In this document: positions 44,588 through 56,327 of the stretch, one piece after another | Position numbering within the stretch: the stretch's first letter is position 1 | How the letters are laid out: each line of letters starts with the position of its first letter | Assembly (NCBI GenBank): GCA_946811695.1 | Contig: OX328124.1 | Coordinates: 34,246,203-34,310,202, forward strand | Direction of reading: 5' to 3' | DNA: 64,000 bases | Source: Gonocerus acuteangulatus | Lineage: Eukaryota; Arthropoda; Insecta; Hemiptera; Coreidae | Position numbers and translations under genes: made by a program | The notes under the pieces: model-generated | Database searches by the model: none | The model's input: the letters and a program-made list of their open reading frames with translations, nothing else | Told to the model about the DNA's origin: nothing

Positions 44588-45722
44588 TCCGATTCGCAGG
44601 AACTGCGTCATCTTAGCGCGGTTCCGTTCTTATCTTTAGTGTTTATGAAGGCATAAAATAGAAACAGTTATTACTTTGTTTAGATCAATAGCGAAACACC
44701 TATCCAAATGAAATCTCAAACAAACCAGTCTTGAAAGGTCTTGATTTACAATCTTACCTGTATGGGTCAGCTATCCCATAAGTCGGGCAGAAAGGCCTCC
44801 ACTCAGAGGCATTTGGAAAGCCTTGGGATCTCTCTCTTTGAACGCTACATTTTTAAGAATTTTAAATTAACCTTTTAATTCTTCTCAACCTTTTTCGAAA
44901 TATTAAGGAAAGTATACAAAGTTACCAACATTTTTTATGTCTGTTAATAAAATATTTTATTCTAATCCTTTCTTTTCTCCAAACGTAACCAAAATTTGAA
45001 CATATTAGTGTTAATGAAATTCGAACATGCAGAAAATGTTTCAACTGAATCCCATAATTCTAAGTACCAAAATGAAAGACAAAAAGAACAGTTCGAATAA
45101 GCGAAATCAATTACTTTAAAGGTTTAAGCACTTATTTCTCCGATTGACATCGCCTAATCAAAACTTTTATTAGAACCATTTTTGTAGAGCATTCAGGAAT
45201 CTTTCTAATGGTGATCTTACGTTTCGCAAGATTCTCAACCTTTTTCGAAATATTAAGGAAAGTATACAAAGTTACCAACATTTTTTATGTCTGTTAATAA
45301 AATATTTTATTCTAACCCTTCCTTAACTCCAAACGTAACAAAAATTTCAACATATTAGTTTTAATGAAAGTAGAACACGCAGAAAATGTTTCAACTGAAT
45401 CCATTGATTCTAAGTACCCAAACCAAAAACGGTATTCAAAAACTATTTTTCCAATTTTCTCGAAAACGGTTAAAGCTATCGCCTTGAAAATGGTTTCATT
45501 CGTTTTCCTAGCCCAAGAAGCCTATAAAACGAGTACTTACAAGCTTATGAACTCAAAAACGTAAGCGTTACGATTTTTTTGCACGAATTTCGCCCCAAAC
45601 GCCATCTTCCAGTGGGCGGATTCTGCTGGTTAACGAACTTGACCTTTCAAATTGGACGACGGATTTTTGTACCAAATTTCATCACAATCGGACCATTAGG
45701 GAAGCCAGAAATGAGCGAACAG

Positions 45723-45775
<53 letters not shown>

Positions 45776-45911
45776 AATTTGAACCACCGTTATTTTCGGT
45801 CTCTAGGGGTTCTGAAACGCGAAATTTTCTAGTCGGCACTTCCGGATTGTTTCATTGTATCAACCTTATAAGCGGGGTTCCTCCCTATGGGGGAGGGAGG
45901 AACCGCGCTAA
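44588..45911 (+). mobile_element. Helentron-like family A, copy A5, complete
   Basis: 5' tccgattcgcaggaactgcg and cttagcgcggttccg; 3' stem-loop gttcctccctatgggggagg and ggaaccgcgctaa. The internal unit starting tttttcgaaatattaaggaa occurs at 44891 and 45241, a period of 350. (TA)n lies at 45727-45773. Termini, tandem core, microsatellite and terminal hairpin are all present, so this is the best reference copy of family A. Confidence 0.82.
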
Positions 45912-46690
45912 AAATAAGAATACAGATCAAAGATTATTGTTATTTTACTTTATTTTTATGTTCACTTATATCGACCGAAAATTGTTCTTTTATCGTTAAT
46001 AAAAGATCCAATTTAAAATATATTTAACGTCCGAAGATTAAAGGTAAATTATTATTATTAGCGTCATGAACACCATCTTAAGCGAATTTCATTCTTAATT
46101 TTTTAAAATAGAAGCCGGTTTAAATCTAGTTAAGTCCATTTTGGTTTTCATAAAATAATGGATGACATTATATAAGAAGTTTAATAAAATGAACGAGAAA
46201 TGTTGGCTTGGTATTTACATAATTGTTTGTTTTAGATCCTGTTGTAAATGGCAGTGTCCTTTAAATGTTTGAGTATTGTGTCAACGTGGATGATGTCATT
46301 TCAAGAAGTTTTGTCCAGTCAATGGGGGAATAAATCTTTTGTCTATAAAGGTTTATGTCTAAACTACATTTTCGGCATGTTCCCTTGTCTTTGACGAATT
46401 AAAAATGTTATAGTTATTCAACCAGAGTTCTTCGTTGATTTCCGTCCTGTTTATGCTAAACGGCACAGTATATATAAACTTAAGCGCGTAATATGAATTA
46501 AATTCTGTTATGTTGTGTCAATTTAACAATTTAAGGTATTATTTGAATTTTGAATTAAATAATAAATAATTCCAGTTTTCTCGTCATGTATTTTTAAAAA
46601 AGCTATTATCCGTTTAGTAACATTACACGTAATATGGGATCTGTTGAATAGGTTCTGCATATCTCAACTAAAACTTCAGTGCGCCTACTT
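45912..46690. other. No recognised element
   Basis: AT-rich sequence without recognised genes or repeats. Confidence 0.4.
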
Positions 46691-46699
46691 GTGGAGTGC

Positions 46700-46813
46700 A
46701 GAAGACGACAAAAACTAAATATACCAGATAACATCAACGAACTGTTGAGGGACAGCAGCCAGTACATTAACGCAATATTCACACAATCTCATTTGACGAT
46801 ATCTGCTAAATAG
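46700..46813 (+). pseudogene. LINE ORF2 C-terminal tail relic
   Basis: One frame reads RRRQKLNIPDNINELLRDSS followed by QYINAIF, and closes with a stop at about 46811. It parallels the last residues of the LINE at 19190-19300 (RQNYDLPYNITELLGDGSKY-IDNIL). Only this last stretch is recognisable. Confidence 0.5.
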
Positions 46814-46947
46814 CTGGTTCCAGACATATTACAGACGTTTCCAAACCTCTGTTTATGGAAATAAATTAATCAAATTGATATCTCAATGCTGGTTCATTAG
46901 ACCATACAGGTATCATCGTGAAGGAGTGAAGTCTTCATAGTAGCGAA

Positions 46948-47482
46948 TCTATATATATAAAAATCACGTGTCTGTCTGTTTTTCTGTTTGTTTGTTCCTT
47001 ATACAAATCTACACCGTTTGACCGATTTTGACCAAACTTGGAATAATGGTAGGTCTTGATACGAGAAATCTCCTAGGCTAGGTCAAAAAAATCTACCAGC
47101 TGTCTGTCTGTATGTTTGTCCCTTATACAAATCCACACCGTTCGTCCGATTTCGACTAAACTCGGTACACATGTAGATCTTAATCTGAGGAGTGCCGTAG
47201 GCTAGGTCAAAAAAATCTACCAGCTGTCTGTCTGTATGTTTGTCCCTTATACAAATCCACACCGTTAGACCAATTTTTATGAAACTTGGTATACATGTAT
47301 GTCTTGATACGGGGGGTGTTATAGGTTAGGTCAAAGTCGTCTAGGACTCACTGTTATGAGGGTTCATAACAGTTACAGATTCGTTTTATTAGATTTTAAT
47401 AATACTTATTTGGTGTCTAATTTATTTAGGCTTTTCTATACGCAGAAAGTAGGCGTAGCATGGCACGCCGGGTAACAGCTAG
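46948..47482 (+). mobile_element. Helitron, non-autonomous, 535 bp
   Basis: Starts tctatatatataaaaatcac, ends cacgccgggtaacagctag followed by T. It has the same termini and modules as the 41-42 kb pair, with three modules. It is non-coding. Confidence 0.88.
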
Positions 47483-47483
47483 T

Positions 47484-47544
<61 letters not shown>

Positions 47545-47757
47545 CTACACATATATACATATTGTGGGAGGTGATGGGAGACACTTAAAGGAACAAAAAA
47601 TGTTCTATAACGTTTTCCGAATTTTCACATATAAGGTGAAAACTTCGTTTTATTGTTTTTTCTAGACAAACGTGGTGTCTAGAAGAATAATTGTCGTAGC
47701 TTTGCGTCAGGTGGTTCTGCAAGAACCGAAGTGAGACCAATCGAAAGCTGAGTAAAT
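47483..47757. mobile_element. (TA)n plus partial 655-bp-type foldback
   Basis: ttg(ta)n to 47540, then cagctacacatatatac and the left arm of the foldback described at 42320 (cat-attgtgggaggtgatg onward to about 47757). The first 24 bases of the terminus are missing and the right arm is absent. The junction with the Helitron is the same as at 42249. Confidence 0.75.
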
Positions 47758-48773
47758 TTTTAATATTTTATTTTATTTATTTTTAGGCCATTAGCACCTA
47801 TAAATAAATAAAGTCCCGATTTAAAAGTATTCTCCATTTGTTGGAAATAATGGGCAGGCCAGTGATTTCAGATAAGCCTTGGGATCCGAGGTTTCGGAAA
47901 AAATAGCTGAAGGATCAGTGGGAAAAAATTCTATGGAGATCATGGGGGGATAATCTATATCAGCTTTAGAGGGGGGAGAACCCGCTAAACCACCGCGGTG
48001 ATCATGGGCAGCAGAGTTTATTCATCTGGAAAAAGTCTGTGGAATAGTTTTCGTACACCATTGTATGTTCTCACTTGATTTATTTCTTTTTGTAGAACAT
48101 AAAATGCATTTTAAGATATTCTAACCATGGACTATGAATTCTAAAATTTGCCACGGAAAAATTGTGGCGCAAATATTAAATTTATAACTTGATATGAAAA
48201 TAATCGAAAGCTTTAAGTAGGCTCAGAAAACTAAACTGCACAAAAATGAATAGGGACATTAATAATTTATTCGTTGTTAGTTAGTAGTAATTAGTAGGAT
48301 CTAAAACAAAATAGGAAATACCTGAAAAACAAAAATAAAAAAAAATGTTACTCCTTTTATTAGTTACAAATTTCTAAAGAATAGGAAACATGAAAATTAC
48401 ACATTTTGGTAAACAATCAGCATTTGTTGTATTTTAGCTAATTCAATCCAGTTGTACTTTCACTAGCCATAGAAAGACATAATGATGAACCCGAATTTCG
48501 CAATATTATTGTGTGAATGAGCAATCAACGCAAGTTGATATTGTAGAGGAGGTTAGTGTAAGTTATGAAACTAAAGGTTTTAATTGTTATTTTTTTACAA
48601 TCCCTTAGATTAATTGTTTGCAGCAATAAGTACATAATAACTTATAATATATAATAATGCAAATCATAATAAAAATAATGTAAAACTGCTAGGCAAAGTA
48701 AATACTACAAAATTAGAAATATCACTAATCATTTTTGCGCAGCATATTTTAATTAATTTTATCGGCATTTTAT
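47758..48773. other. No recognised element
   Basis: AT-rich. An aaataaataaag stretch near 47800 resembles a LINE (AAAT)n tail, but no body is seen. Confidence 0.35.
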
Positions 48774-49020
48774 CAGGGGCGTAAATAGGAAATATTATCG
48801 GGGGGGGGGGGGGGGGTGCCGGGTGTAGGGGGGGGTATGGAATACTAACAATCTAGAACTTGGAATAGTTAGTCAACTAAAACGTTATTGTACCCAAAAA
48901 TAAATGATTTTTCTGAACTAAGTTAGGTACCTTATTTAATTTCTTTTGAGGTTTTAATGGCACATTTTTATCGATTAAATACAAATTTCGGGGGAGGGGG
49001 GCTTCCGATGAATGCCCATG
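48774..49020. mobile_element. G-rich hAT-like MITE (family D), 247 bp
   Basis: Left terminus caggggcgtaaataggaaat, then a run of 17 G (48800-48816); right end aatgcccatg. The flanks cattttat (48766-48773) and gattttat (49021-49028) match at 7 of 8. Non-coding. Confidence 0.8.
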
Positions 49021-49566
49021 GATTTTATAGCAAGGATGCCAAAGTTACTAATATAGAAATATATTTTAGAGCTTGAGGTATACGTTTTTATTTTTGCATG
49101 TATCCATTTTCTATCAGACTTTAAACAAGTAGAAACTCACCCAGGAAAATGCGTCATCCGAATTCAAAGGAGACACCAAGCGGGAAGAGAAGAAAGACAA
49201 CTGGATGAAATTCCTCAAAAAACGAGACAAGGAATTGGTGAATTAGAACTGACCTTCTTCATTCCTAATGATTGTCGCGTTCTTGCCAGCCTAGTTTACA
49301 AAGCTTGTAGCCAACTAGGTAATATGGTTCAATGACTTGTCTTAAACTAGGTAGTTTCATGCTTTTGCGTCTTGAATATCCAGTAAATCATTGCTGGAGA
49401 AGCAAATGGGAATTCTCTGACAGAATTTAATCGTATCGTGATACATATAGCTATATTAAAACTATAATAATAATAATATTAAAACTATCTAACTGTCAAA
49501 ATGAACAAATCAAATTTCGTTTTTATTTGAATTTGATTTTATTCAACTTCTGCCTGAACAGAAGAA
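49021..49566. other. No recognised element; satellite flank
   Basis: AT-rich. The last 30 bases before the array (aatttgattttattcaactt, ctgcct, agaaaaat) resemble 56839-56885, so the array may have grown from the edge of a dispersed repeat. Confidence 0.4.
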
Positions 49567-50731
49567 AAATTACAAAACTGTCATGTATGGACTTCGAACT
49601 ACCAGGCATAAATTACAAAACTGTCATGTATGGACTTCGAACTACCAGGCATAAATTACAAAACTGTCATGTATGGACTTCGATCTACCAGGCATAAATT
49701 ACAAAACTGTCATGTATGGACTTCGAACTACCAGGCATAAATTACAAAACTGTCATGTATGGACTTCGAACTACCAGGCATAAATTACAAAACTGTAATG
49801 TATGGACTTCGAACTACCAGGCATAAATTACAAAACTGTCATGTATGGACTTCGAACTACCAGGCATAAATTACAAAACTGTCATGTATGGACTTCGAAC
49901 TACCAGGCATAAATTACAAAACTGTCATGTATGGACTTCGAACTACCAGGCATAAATTACAAAACTGTCATGTATGGACTTCGAACTACCAGGCATAAAT
50001 TACAAAACTGTCATGTATGGACTTCGAACTACCAGGCATAAATTACAAAACTGTCATGTATGGACTTCGAACTACCAGGCATAAATTACAAAACTGTCAT
50101 GTATGGACTTCGATCTACCAGGCATAAATTACAAAACTGTCATGTATGGACTTCGAACTACCAGGCATAAATTACAAAACTGTCATGTATGGACTTCGAA
50201 CTACCAGGCATAAATTACAAAACTGTCATGTATGGACTTCGAACTACCAGGCATAAATTACAAAACTGTCATGTATGGACTTCGAACTACCAGGCATAAA
50301 TTACAAAACTGTCATGTATGGACTTCGAACTACCAGGCATAAATTACAAAACTGTCATGTATGGACTTCGAACTACCAGGCATAAATTACAAAACTGTCA
50401 TGTATGGACTTCGAACTACCAGGCATAAATTACAAAACTGTCATGTATGGACTTCGAACTACCAGGCATAAATTACAAAACTGTCATGTATGGACTTCGA
50501 ACTACCAGGCATAAATTACAAAACTGTCATGTATGGACTTCGAACTACCAGGCATAAATTACAAAACTGTCATGTATGGACTTCGAACTACCAGGCATAA
50601 ATTACAAAACTGTCATGTATGGACTTCGAACTACCAGGCATAAATTACAAAACTGTCATGTATGGACTTCGAACTACCAGGCATAAATTACAAAACTGTC
50701 ATGTATGGACTTCGAACTACCAGGCATAAAT
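49567..50731. repeat. 43-bp satellite array, about 27 copies
   Basis: The unit runs aaattacaaaactgtcatgt, atggacttcgaactaccagg, cat (43 bases) and repeats head to tail with almost no variation. The variants I see are cgatct for cgaact in copies 3 and 13 and gtaatg for gtcatg in copy 6. 43 is not a multiple of three, so there is no repeat protein. No spacers and no interruptions. Confidence 0.97.
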
Positions 50732-51158
50732 TTTGCTTTATTTTTTTGCTACTTAATATTGACGTCTATAGAGTTTTTCGCCTGCGTCACGGAACTCTAT
50801 AAATTAAATATAAAATAAAAAATATAAAAAAAAAAAATTTTGCCTGAGTAAATTTGGTAGACATTGCTTGAGTAAATTTGGTAGACATTGCTTGAGTAAA
50901 TTTGGTAGACATTGCTTGAGTAAATTTGGTAGACATTTTTACAGTTGATTCGATGTTGAAATATCGAATATAGATATGGAAAAATGAGCCAAAAATCGGT
51001 AAAAAACTAAGATTTGTTTTTTTACGACGCAGCTGCGTCCTAGGCATTCGCAACAAACTATCTATGGTTGCCAAACGTCCAAAGCATCCATGGCAGAGCA
51101 GGAAATGTTTAGCAAACGCAAGGATAAAAACACTCAACCTCAAGACTTGAAGCCGCAT
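50732..51158 (-). other. Unassigned frame with 24-bp tandem repeats
   Basis: A 24-base unit (cttgagtaaatttggtagac + attg) is repeated about four times at 50843-50938. Because 24 is a multiple of three, a minus frame (50787-51158, 123 codons) reads STKFTQAM repeats after a start region with a hydrophobic segment (LSVFILAFAKHFLLC). No domain is recognised. It is probably a minisatellite in non-coding DNA. Confidence 0.35.
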
Positions 51159-51438
51159 CTCCTTAGGAGACCATACGGATGTAATATATAGGACTTTGAA
51201 AACAATTACATATAAAAAAAAAACATTAGAGTAAAATTTAATGTAAATGTAAAATGGTTAAAATGTGGGAAAATAAGTTAACATTTGACTTAATACAAGA
51301 TTATGAGTTTCTGAAAATATATTTTATTCTAGCCCCTTGTTATAACACCAATTTGAGGATAAGGATAGTCCCATATAGGTAGAAAAGAATGATTACTAAA
51401 GATAAGAGCAGAGCCAATGAATAAATGGTGGTTATATA

Positions 51439-52119
51439 CAGAGATGGCCATAATTTTATTTATAAATAAATATACGAATTTATTCGTACTTCATATATTC
51501 GTAAATACTAATATAAATAAATTCGTATTCATAAGTGTGAATAGGAATTTATTTTTATTCACGTATAATAAATATAAAAATACAAATAAAATTTTATTCA
51601 CAAATTCACCTGCGAATACAAATAAATTCACAGAAATTTTTTTAAATAATCACAAATAATCAAGTGATTACAAATTTATTCACATTAAAATATAAGAATA
51701 CAAATTTATTCACATTATAATTTGTGAATACAAATTTATTCACAAAAAATTCTTATCCTTAATACGAAATTCATAATTTATTTGCGACTTTTATTGTGCA
51801 TAAATTTGTATTCACAAATTATAATGTGAATAAATCTATATTCATATATTTTAATGTAAATTTTTTTGTAATCACTTGATTTTTTGTGAATATTCACATT
51901 TTTTGTGATTATTCACAATTTTTTCTGTGAATTTATTTGTATTCGCAGAAAAATTTGCGAATAAAATTTTATTTGTATTTTTATATTTAATATACGTGAA
52001 TACAAATAAATTCGTATTCTCACTTATGAATGCGAATTTATTTATATTCGTATTTACAATTGTATGAAGTACGAATAAATTCGTATTTTTATTTATAAAT
52101 AAAATTATGCCCATCTCTG
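51439..52119. mobile_element. hAT-type palindromic MITE, 681 bp
   Basis: Termini cagagatggccataatttta and its near-complement ending catctctg at 52119. A perfect 8-bp duplication, gttatata, lies at 51431-51438 and 52120-52127. cagagatgg with an 8-bp duplication is typical of hAT. The arms pair over more than 300 bases. Inside, variants of caaatttattcac and its complement recur every 20-40 bases on both strands, so the two 80-codon frames on opposite strands read nearly the same peptide and are artefacts. Confidence 0.9.
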
Positions 52120-52127
52120 GTTATATA

Positions 52128-52499
52128 TCGGTGTAGATGGAGTTCCAGATCCATATACTCGGTTCATACCTTCAATTAAAAACTCATTTTAGCCTTCAAT
52201 TAAAAACTCAAGAGCCTTCCGAGATCAGGTCAACTTCTCTACGCAAATATAATCCTACACCACTACTGAAACTGTAATCGTCCAGTTCGAAGGAAATGTT
52301 TCGTCTTAGTGCGTTCCTAACTTCCGTGTTATCTCAAGCTTTTTCTGAAAGCAAGATTGATAAGAGCTTAAAGTATCGGAAAATCGGGGTCGAGAGACTT
52401 CTCACATTATATTGATTTGATGAGCTGCCTAATCTTCTAGAAACAAAACAAGACGCATTCAATAAAACGAAACCGACACTTCCTAAACGCGAATCTATA
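52128..52499. other. No recognised element
   Basis: Flank between the hAT palindrome and the Jockey-like fragment. Nothing is recognised. Confidence 0.35.
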
Positions 52500-52510
52500 T
52501 GCCAATGGGT

Positions 52511-52947
52511 CCTCACACAAGACTGAAAAGACAAGAACTGAACAAACCATACGGACTACTTAGACGACTCCTTGGACCCTCATCTAAATTATCGATTCAA
52601 AACAAACTTACAATATATAAAACAATTATTCGATCCATATGGACATACGGACTTGAACTCTGGGGATGTGCAAAAACATCAACAGAATACAGACATTCCA
52701 GTCAAAAGTCCTTCGTAAAATTGTAAATGCACCTTTCTATGTATCCAACAAAACTCTTCACAATGACCTTAACATCCAATTTGTCCTTGACCTTGCTAAA
52801 ACCCGATTCCAAATGTTCCACTCCAAATTGTCTTACCATCCTAATCCTGAAGGTCTATCCTTATCTTCCCAATCCCATCCAGACAATCCTCCCAGGCGGC
52901 TCGTGTCAGTGGCCCCGAGACAATTTAATCATCTGATCTTATCGTGA
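52511..52947 (+). pseudogene. Jockey-type ORF2 C-terminus, frameshifted
   Basis: Frame 1 reads RLLGPSSKLSIQNKLTIYKT and IIRSIWTYGLELWG; after about 52670 a second frame continues with FQSKVLRKIVNAPFYVSNKT, LHNDLNIQ and later HPNPEGLSL and PRRL. These are the classic blocks after the RT core in Jockey elements (SKLSIxNKLLIYK, IWTYGIQLWG, FQSK-LR-I-NAPWYV). A frameshift between the blocks confirms that it is dead. Confidence 0.85.
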
Positions 52948-53138
52948 CCATTAAAACATTTACTGAGACATCTCTGGAAGTGCCAACAGTGGTTGTCTTC
53001 TTCCATATTTTGTATGTTTTTTTCTTTTATTTTACTTTTACCTTTTTTGTCAATTGCACATAATATCTGCATCAACAAACTTGATCATTGTACTGTTAAT
53101 AATTTGTACAGATTTCAAATAAATAAATGGAAAAAAAA
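52511..53138 (+). mobile_element. Jockey-like LINE fragment, 5'-truncated
   Basis: It is flanked by an 11-bp duplication with one mismatch, tgccaatgggt (52500-52510) and tgtcaatgggt (53139-53149). It encodes the end of a Jockey-type ORF2 without RNase H and has a 3' UTR ending in aaataaataaatgg + A8. The RT core is absent because of 5' truncation. Confidence 0.85.
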
Positions 53139-53164
53139 TGTCAATGGGTGCAAAAATATTGAAA

Positions 53165-53245
53165 TTTTAACAGCCCAATGTGTTAATACCAGGTGTCATT
53201 AACAGCCCTATCGTTGATACGCCGTTAAACACACCAAAAAAAAAA
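53165..53245 (+). mobile_element. SINE 3' end fragment (shared tail)
   Basis: attaacagccctatcgttga then tacgccgttaaac and A10. It matches the tail of the 5S-derived SINE (gttgatacgccgttaaacgc), in plus orientation and without the 5S head. Confidence 0.65.
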
Positions 53246-53415
53246 TTGAAACTTCTTGGTGGTCTCCTCGCCACAGAAACAATCGCTGATGATCCTCCAA
53301 GTCGCCTCTGAACGCGCTGGCCTTCTGACAACCTTATATCTGAACTTTTATAAACATTGTTCATTATACATACATTTTAAATCGTGATGTCTGTCAGTAC
53401 TATAAAAAGTGGTCA

Positions 53416-53565
53416 TGAATAGGTTTTATTTCATTTTGTTTTTCCTATATTGCAAAATTGTGTGCTAAATTTGTTACATAGAATAATCATTAACAAAAAG
53501 TGTATCTGGTATCAGGAAGAGATTGTTATATTCTTTTAAATAAATAAATAAATTTGGAAAAAAAA
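53416..53565 (+). mobile_element. LINE 3' UTR insertion, 150 bp
   Basis: A perfect 14-bp duplication, ataaaaagtggtca, lies at 53402-53415 and 53566-53579. The insert ends in ttaaataaataaataaattt + gga8-9, the same tail type as the Jockey fragment ending at 53138, so it is a heavily 5'-truncated copy of that family. Confidence 0.85.
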
Positions 53566-53729
53566 ATAAAAAGTGGTCAAGTAAAAATATGTAAAATGCG
53601 TCTGAAAACCTAATAATTGACAATAATGGAAACTTAATTCATAAAATTGGGTGGGCAACGATGATTGTATTTTTCTCTCTTTAAATCCAGATTAATATAG
53701 ACCAAACAAACAGTATCGTTATGGCCTAG

Positions 53730-54362
53730 CAGGAGTGTTACACGGAGAGAAATCGTATTGACTCGACTCCGTATTGGACCCTCCTTACTCGCGGACACCA
53801 AATGACTAAACAGAACAGACCTATTTGAGAACAATGTAACGAAATACTCACAATAAAACATATACTGACAAACTGCATACGAGGAAAACATTAAGACAAA
53901 CCTGTGGATCAGACCGAACTTCTAATAGATGATAGCGAACATATTAAATCAATAATTAATGATTTAATAGGTTAGGTGTTAAAAAAAATAATAACACAAC
54001 ATTAAGCGATAAAAAGGAAATTTAATTGGTGCCTATATTTTGGTGTTTTTAAGATTTTTAATTATAATTAAACCTCTTAAAAACACCAACATTAGTGTAT
54101 TCCTTAGCAATTACTACTTAGATTATTCCGGTTTTTTTAAATTTATTTTCTTTAGGATAATTGTATTTTTTAGCTTATAATTAGATGTATATATAATATT
54201 GTATAAATTTATAGGTGGATGAATAACTATTTGTAAAATTAGATTTGTATGTACAACTCTAATCGCATAGTTGTATTTATGACAGGATGTATTTAAAACA
54301 AATATATGGAGCGAACCGCCTTCTTAGAGGATGCTCATCAATAAATACATAAATAAAATAAA
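53730..54362 (+). pseudogene. RNase-H LINE C-terminus and 3' UTR relic
   Basis: One frame gives RREIVLTRLRIGPSLLADTK and, after stops and small shifts, ENNVTKYSQ-NIY, matching the tail of the 17.9-kb LINE (RRDEVILCRLRIGHS ... CNTPLTIKHIL). The 3' UTR ends gagcgaaccgcctt ... gctc, the same hairpin design, and a (AAAT/ACAT)n tail at 54340-54362. An older copy of the same family. Confidence 0.7.
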
Positions 54363-54587
54363 CATTCAGAGTGTTATTAATTAGTCTTATACACATTTTG
54401 AACACAACGTAGGTTGGAAATATCAAACCAACCTTCAAGAGAAGTATAAAAAAATAGAATATTGCGATCTCGCAAAGAGGTAAGGAAGGGAGATAAAGTT
54501 AACGACTTTTGAAGATCAACAAATACTTAGTCTAAAATAATCAAGGAATCTATTCAAAAACAAGTCTAATTAAAAGCCACGAACAAT

Positions 54588-54793
54588 ATTTTTTTTTTTT
54601 TAATTTTAACGTACACTATAATTACCTAACAATTTTAGGGCGGGTTATCTCTATGTCACCACCCTTTTCTAGTCAGGACAGGGCTGATGCCTTTTCTTTC
54701 TTCCAAAGAAAAGCCTAGTGGGAATCGAACACACAATCCTTGGCGCAGAGTGTTAAGTGCTCACACCTGAACACTTTCGGCCACCGGGCCTCC
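54588..54793 (-). mobile_element. tRNA-derived SINE, family S2, inverted
   Basis: On the minus strand: head ggaggcccggtggccgaaag, a B box around gtgtgttcgattcccac, the body with ggcatcagccctgtcctgac and a tail reaching A12-14 (T on plus). It is the counterpart of the copy at 8216. It lies inside a larger structure bounded by cacgaacaatat repeats (see findings). Confidence 0.8.
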
Positions 54794-54965
54794 AATTTTT
54801 TTTTATTCTCCTGTAAAATCAAGGTTTTTTGCATTTACGCCACTGTTCATCCGGAACGGCGATATTATAGTTCTCGGTCAATACGGAAATAAAAACTCCC
54901 ACAAACATCGCTAGTCCAAACACATTATTTGCCGTATTTAAGAAAATACTATAACAACATGTTTG

Positions 54966-55126
54966 GGGTCTCCCGTGGTCTAATGGTTAGCGCCTTGGAT
55001 TCATAAGCGGGAGATGGTGGGTTCGATCCCCACCTCCGGCAGGAATTTTCTCATCTCAGGGCTCGTTGGGAAAATTCCTCGCTGTACCCTGGATGTCGGC
55101 GCTAATGACCTAGAAGTAGATGCGCC

Positions 55127-55172
<46 letters not shown>
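54966..55172 (+). mobile_element. tRNA-derived SINE, family S1, complete
   Basis: Head ggggtctcccgtggtctaat with an A box (tggtctaatgg) and a perfect B box (gggttcgatccccacc). Body ggaattttctcatctcaggg; 3' end gaagtagatgcgccgtaa, then a run of about 44 A (55129-55172). The long pure poly-A implies a recent insertion. A cut copy is at 26191. Confidence 0.88.
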
Positions 55173-55174
<2 letters not shown>

Positions 55175-55300
55175 TTGCCGTAACTATACCACTACACACC
55201 ACGCTATGTAGGACTGATTTACACAGCCTACTCTCGATATTTCTAATGGGTGCGAAATGCAATATGTCTATTCTTGTTTTAATGTAACGAAGTTCGTTTT
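55173..55300 (+). repeat. Dispersed repeat shared with 32968-33072
   Basis: gttgccgtaactataccac, ttctaatgggtgcgaaatgc and ctattcttgttttaatgtaa follow in the same order as at 32968. The S1 SINE sits exactly at its left edge, apparently inserted into it. Confidence 0.6.
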
Positions 55301-55370
55301 ATAATATATAGTTAGTGTAAAAAGTATTGGAACATCCATGAATATTTTACTTTGCTTTTTTAAAACGCTT

Positions 55371-55410
55371 TAAAGTGCTCACGTCTTAAAACTCACGACC
55401 ACCGGGCCTT
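55371..55410 (-). mobile_element. S2 SINE head fragment, inverted
   Basis: On the minus strand ggcccggtggtcgtgagttt, taagacgtgagcac matches the first 40 bases of the S2 SINE (ggggcctggtggccttta ... gcgtgagcac). It is directly followed by cacgaacaatat at 55413. Confidence 0.65.
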
Positions 55411-55424
55411 CCCACGAACAATAT

Positions 55425-56290
55425 AAAATAAAAAGTTGATTGGAATTTAATGCGTTGGTGCAGGATTGTTAGATTGATCCCAAATAGAGAGCCCTAGAGA
55501 AATAAGATTCTGATCTTAAGGATTAGGATTGAGGAGTAGTCCCTCCAATCCCCGGGACCATCTTCTTCCAATAAAGGAGGTTTAGTACTTTAACAGCCAA
55601 CTACTGTCAAGGTTTATCTTCTTACCTTTCATTTTTATAGGTAAATATTCAACTGACTTTCCCCTGAGTGCAGCTTACAGAAATAAGTATGCATAAGCTT
55701 TCTTCAAGAAAAAAAGTATAAAGTTTGGCGTTAGAGATAATATTTTTAACATATTTTTATATATTAGTAAATATTGTTTGTTTCTATATTTAATTCATGT
55801 ACCTAGTTTAAATGATTTGTTAACCCCTTTAAAAAGATTATTTCAAAGTTAATTTTAATATATACCTCCAGTAGCAATATCCCTTCCTTTTTTTTTTTTT
55901 TTTTATTATTTTATTTCTTTATGAGCATCGACAACCAAGGTGATTTGCCCAATACAATTTCTACATATACTTTCAGTTATATAATAGAAATTATACACAT
56001 CTCAGATATATTAATTGAAAGGGTCAGGGCAAAATACTGCCAAGCAACATTTTTAACGAAACTGTAGCTGTTATATGTTGGATTATGTGGGACTATCATT
56101 TGAAATGGTTAGGCGCAACAAGATTAAGTAGCATACAGAGCTCGTAGTCATACTTTAGTAGCATTTGCATCATAGACTGATAGTCACACATAATAAGAGC
56201 TACAGTTAAGTTTTGTTAAAAATGTTGCATGGCACTATTTTGCCCCGACCCCTTCAATTAATACAAATATACAATTATATGAATCAAATG

Positions 56291-56327
<37 letters not shown>

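Noticed and set aside
49567..50731. CRISPR-like regular array
   Set aside because: The repeats are directly adjacent 43-bp units with no unique spacers, in a eukaryotic context. It is a satellite.
51417..52114. Two similar 80-residue proteins on opposite strands
   Set aside because: Both are translations of the arms of one hAT palindrome.
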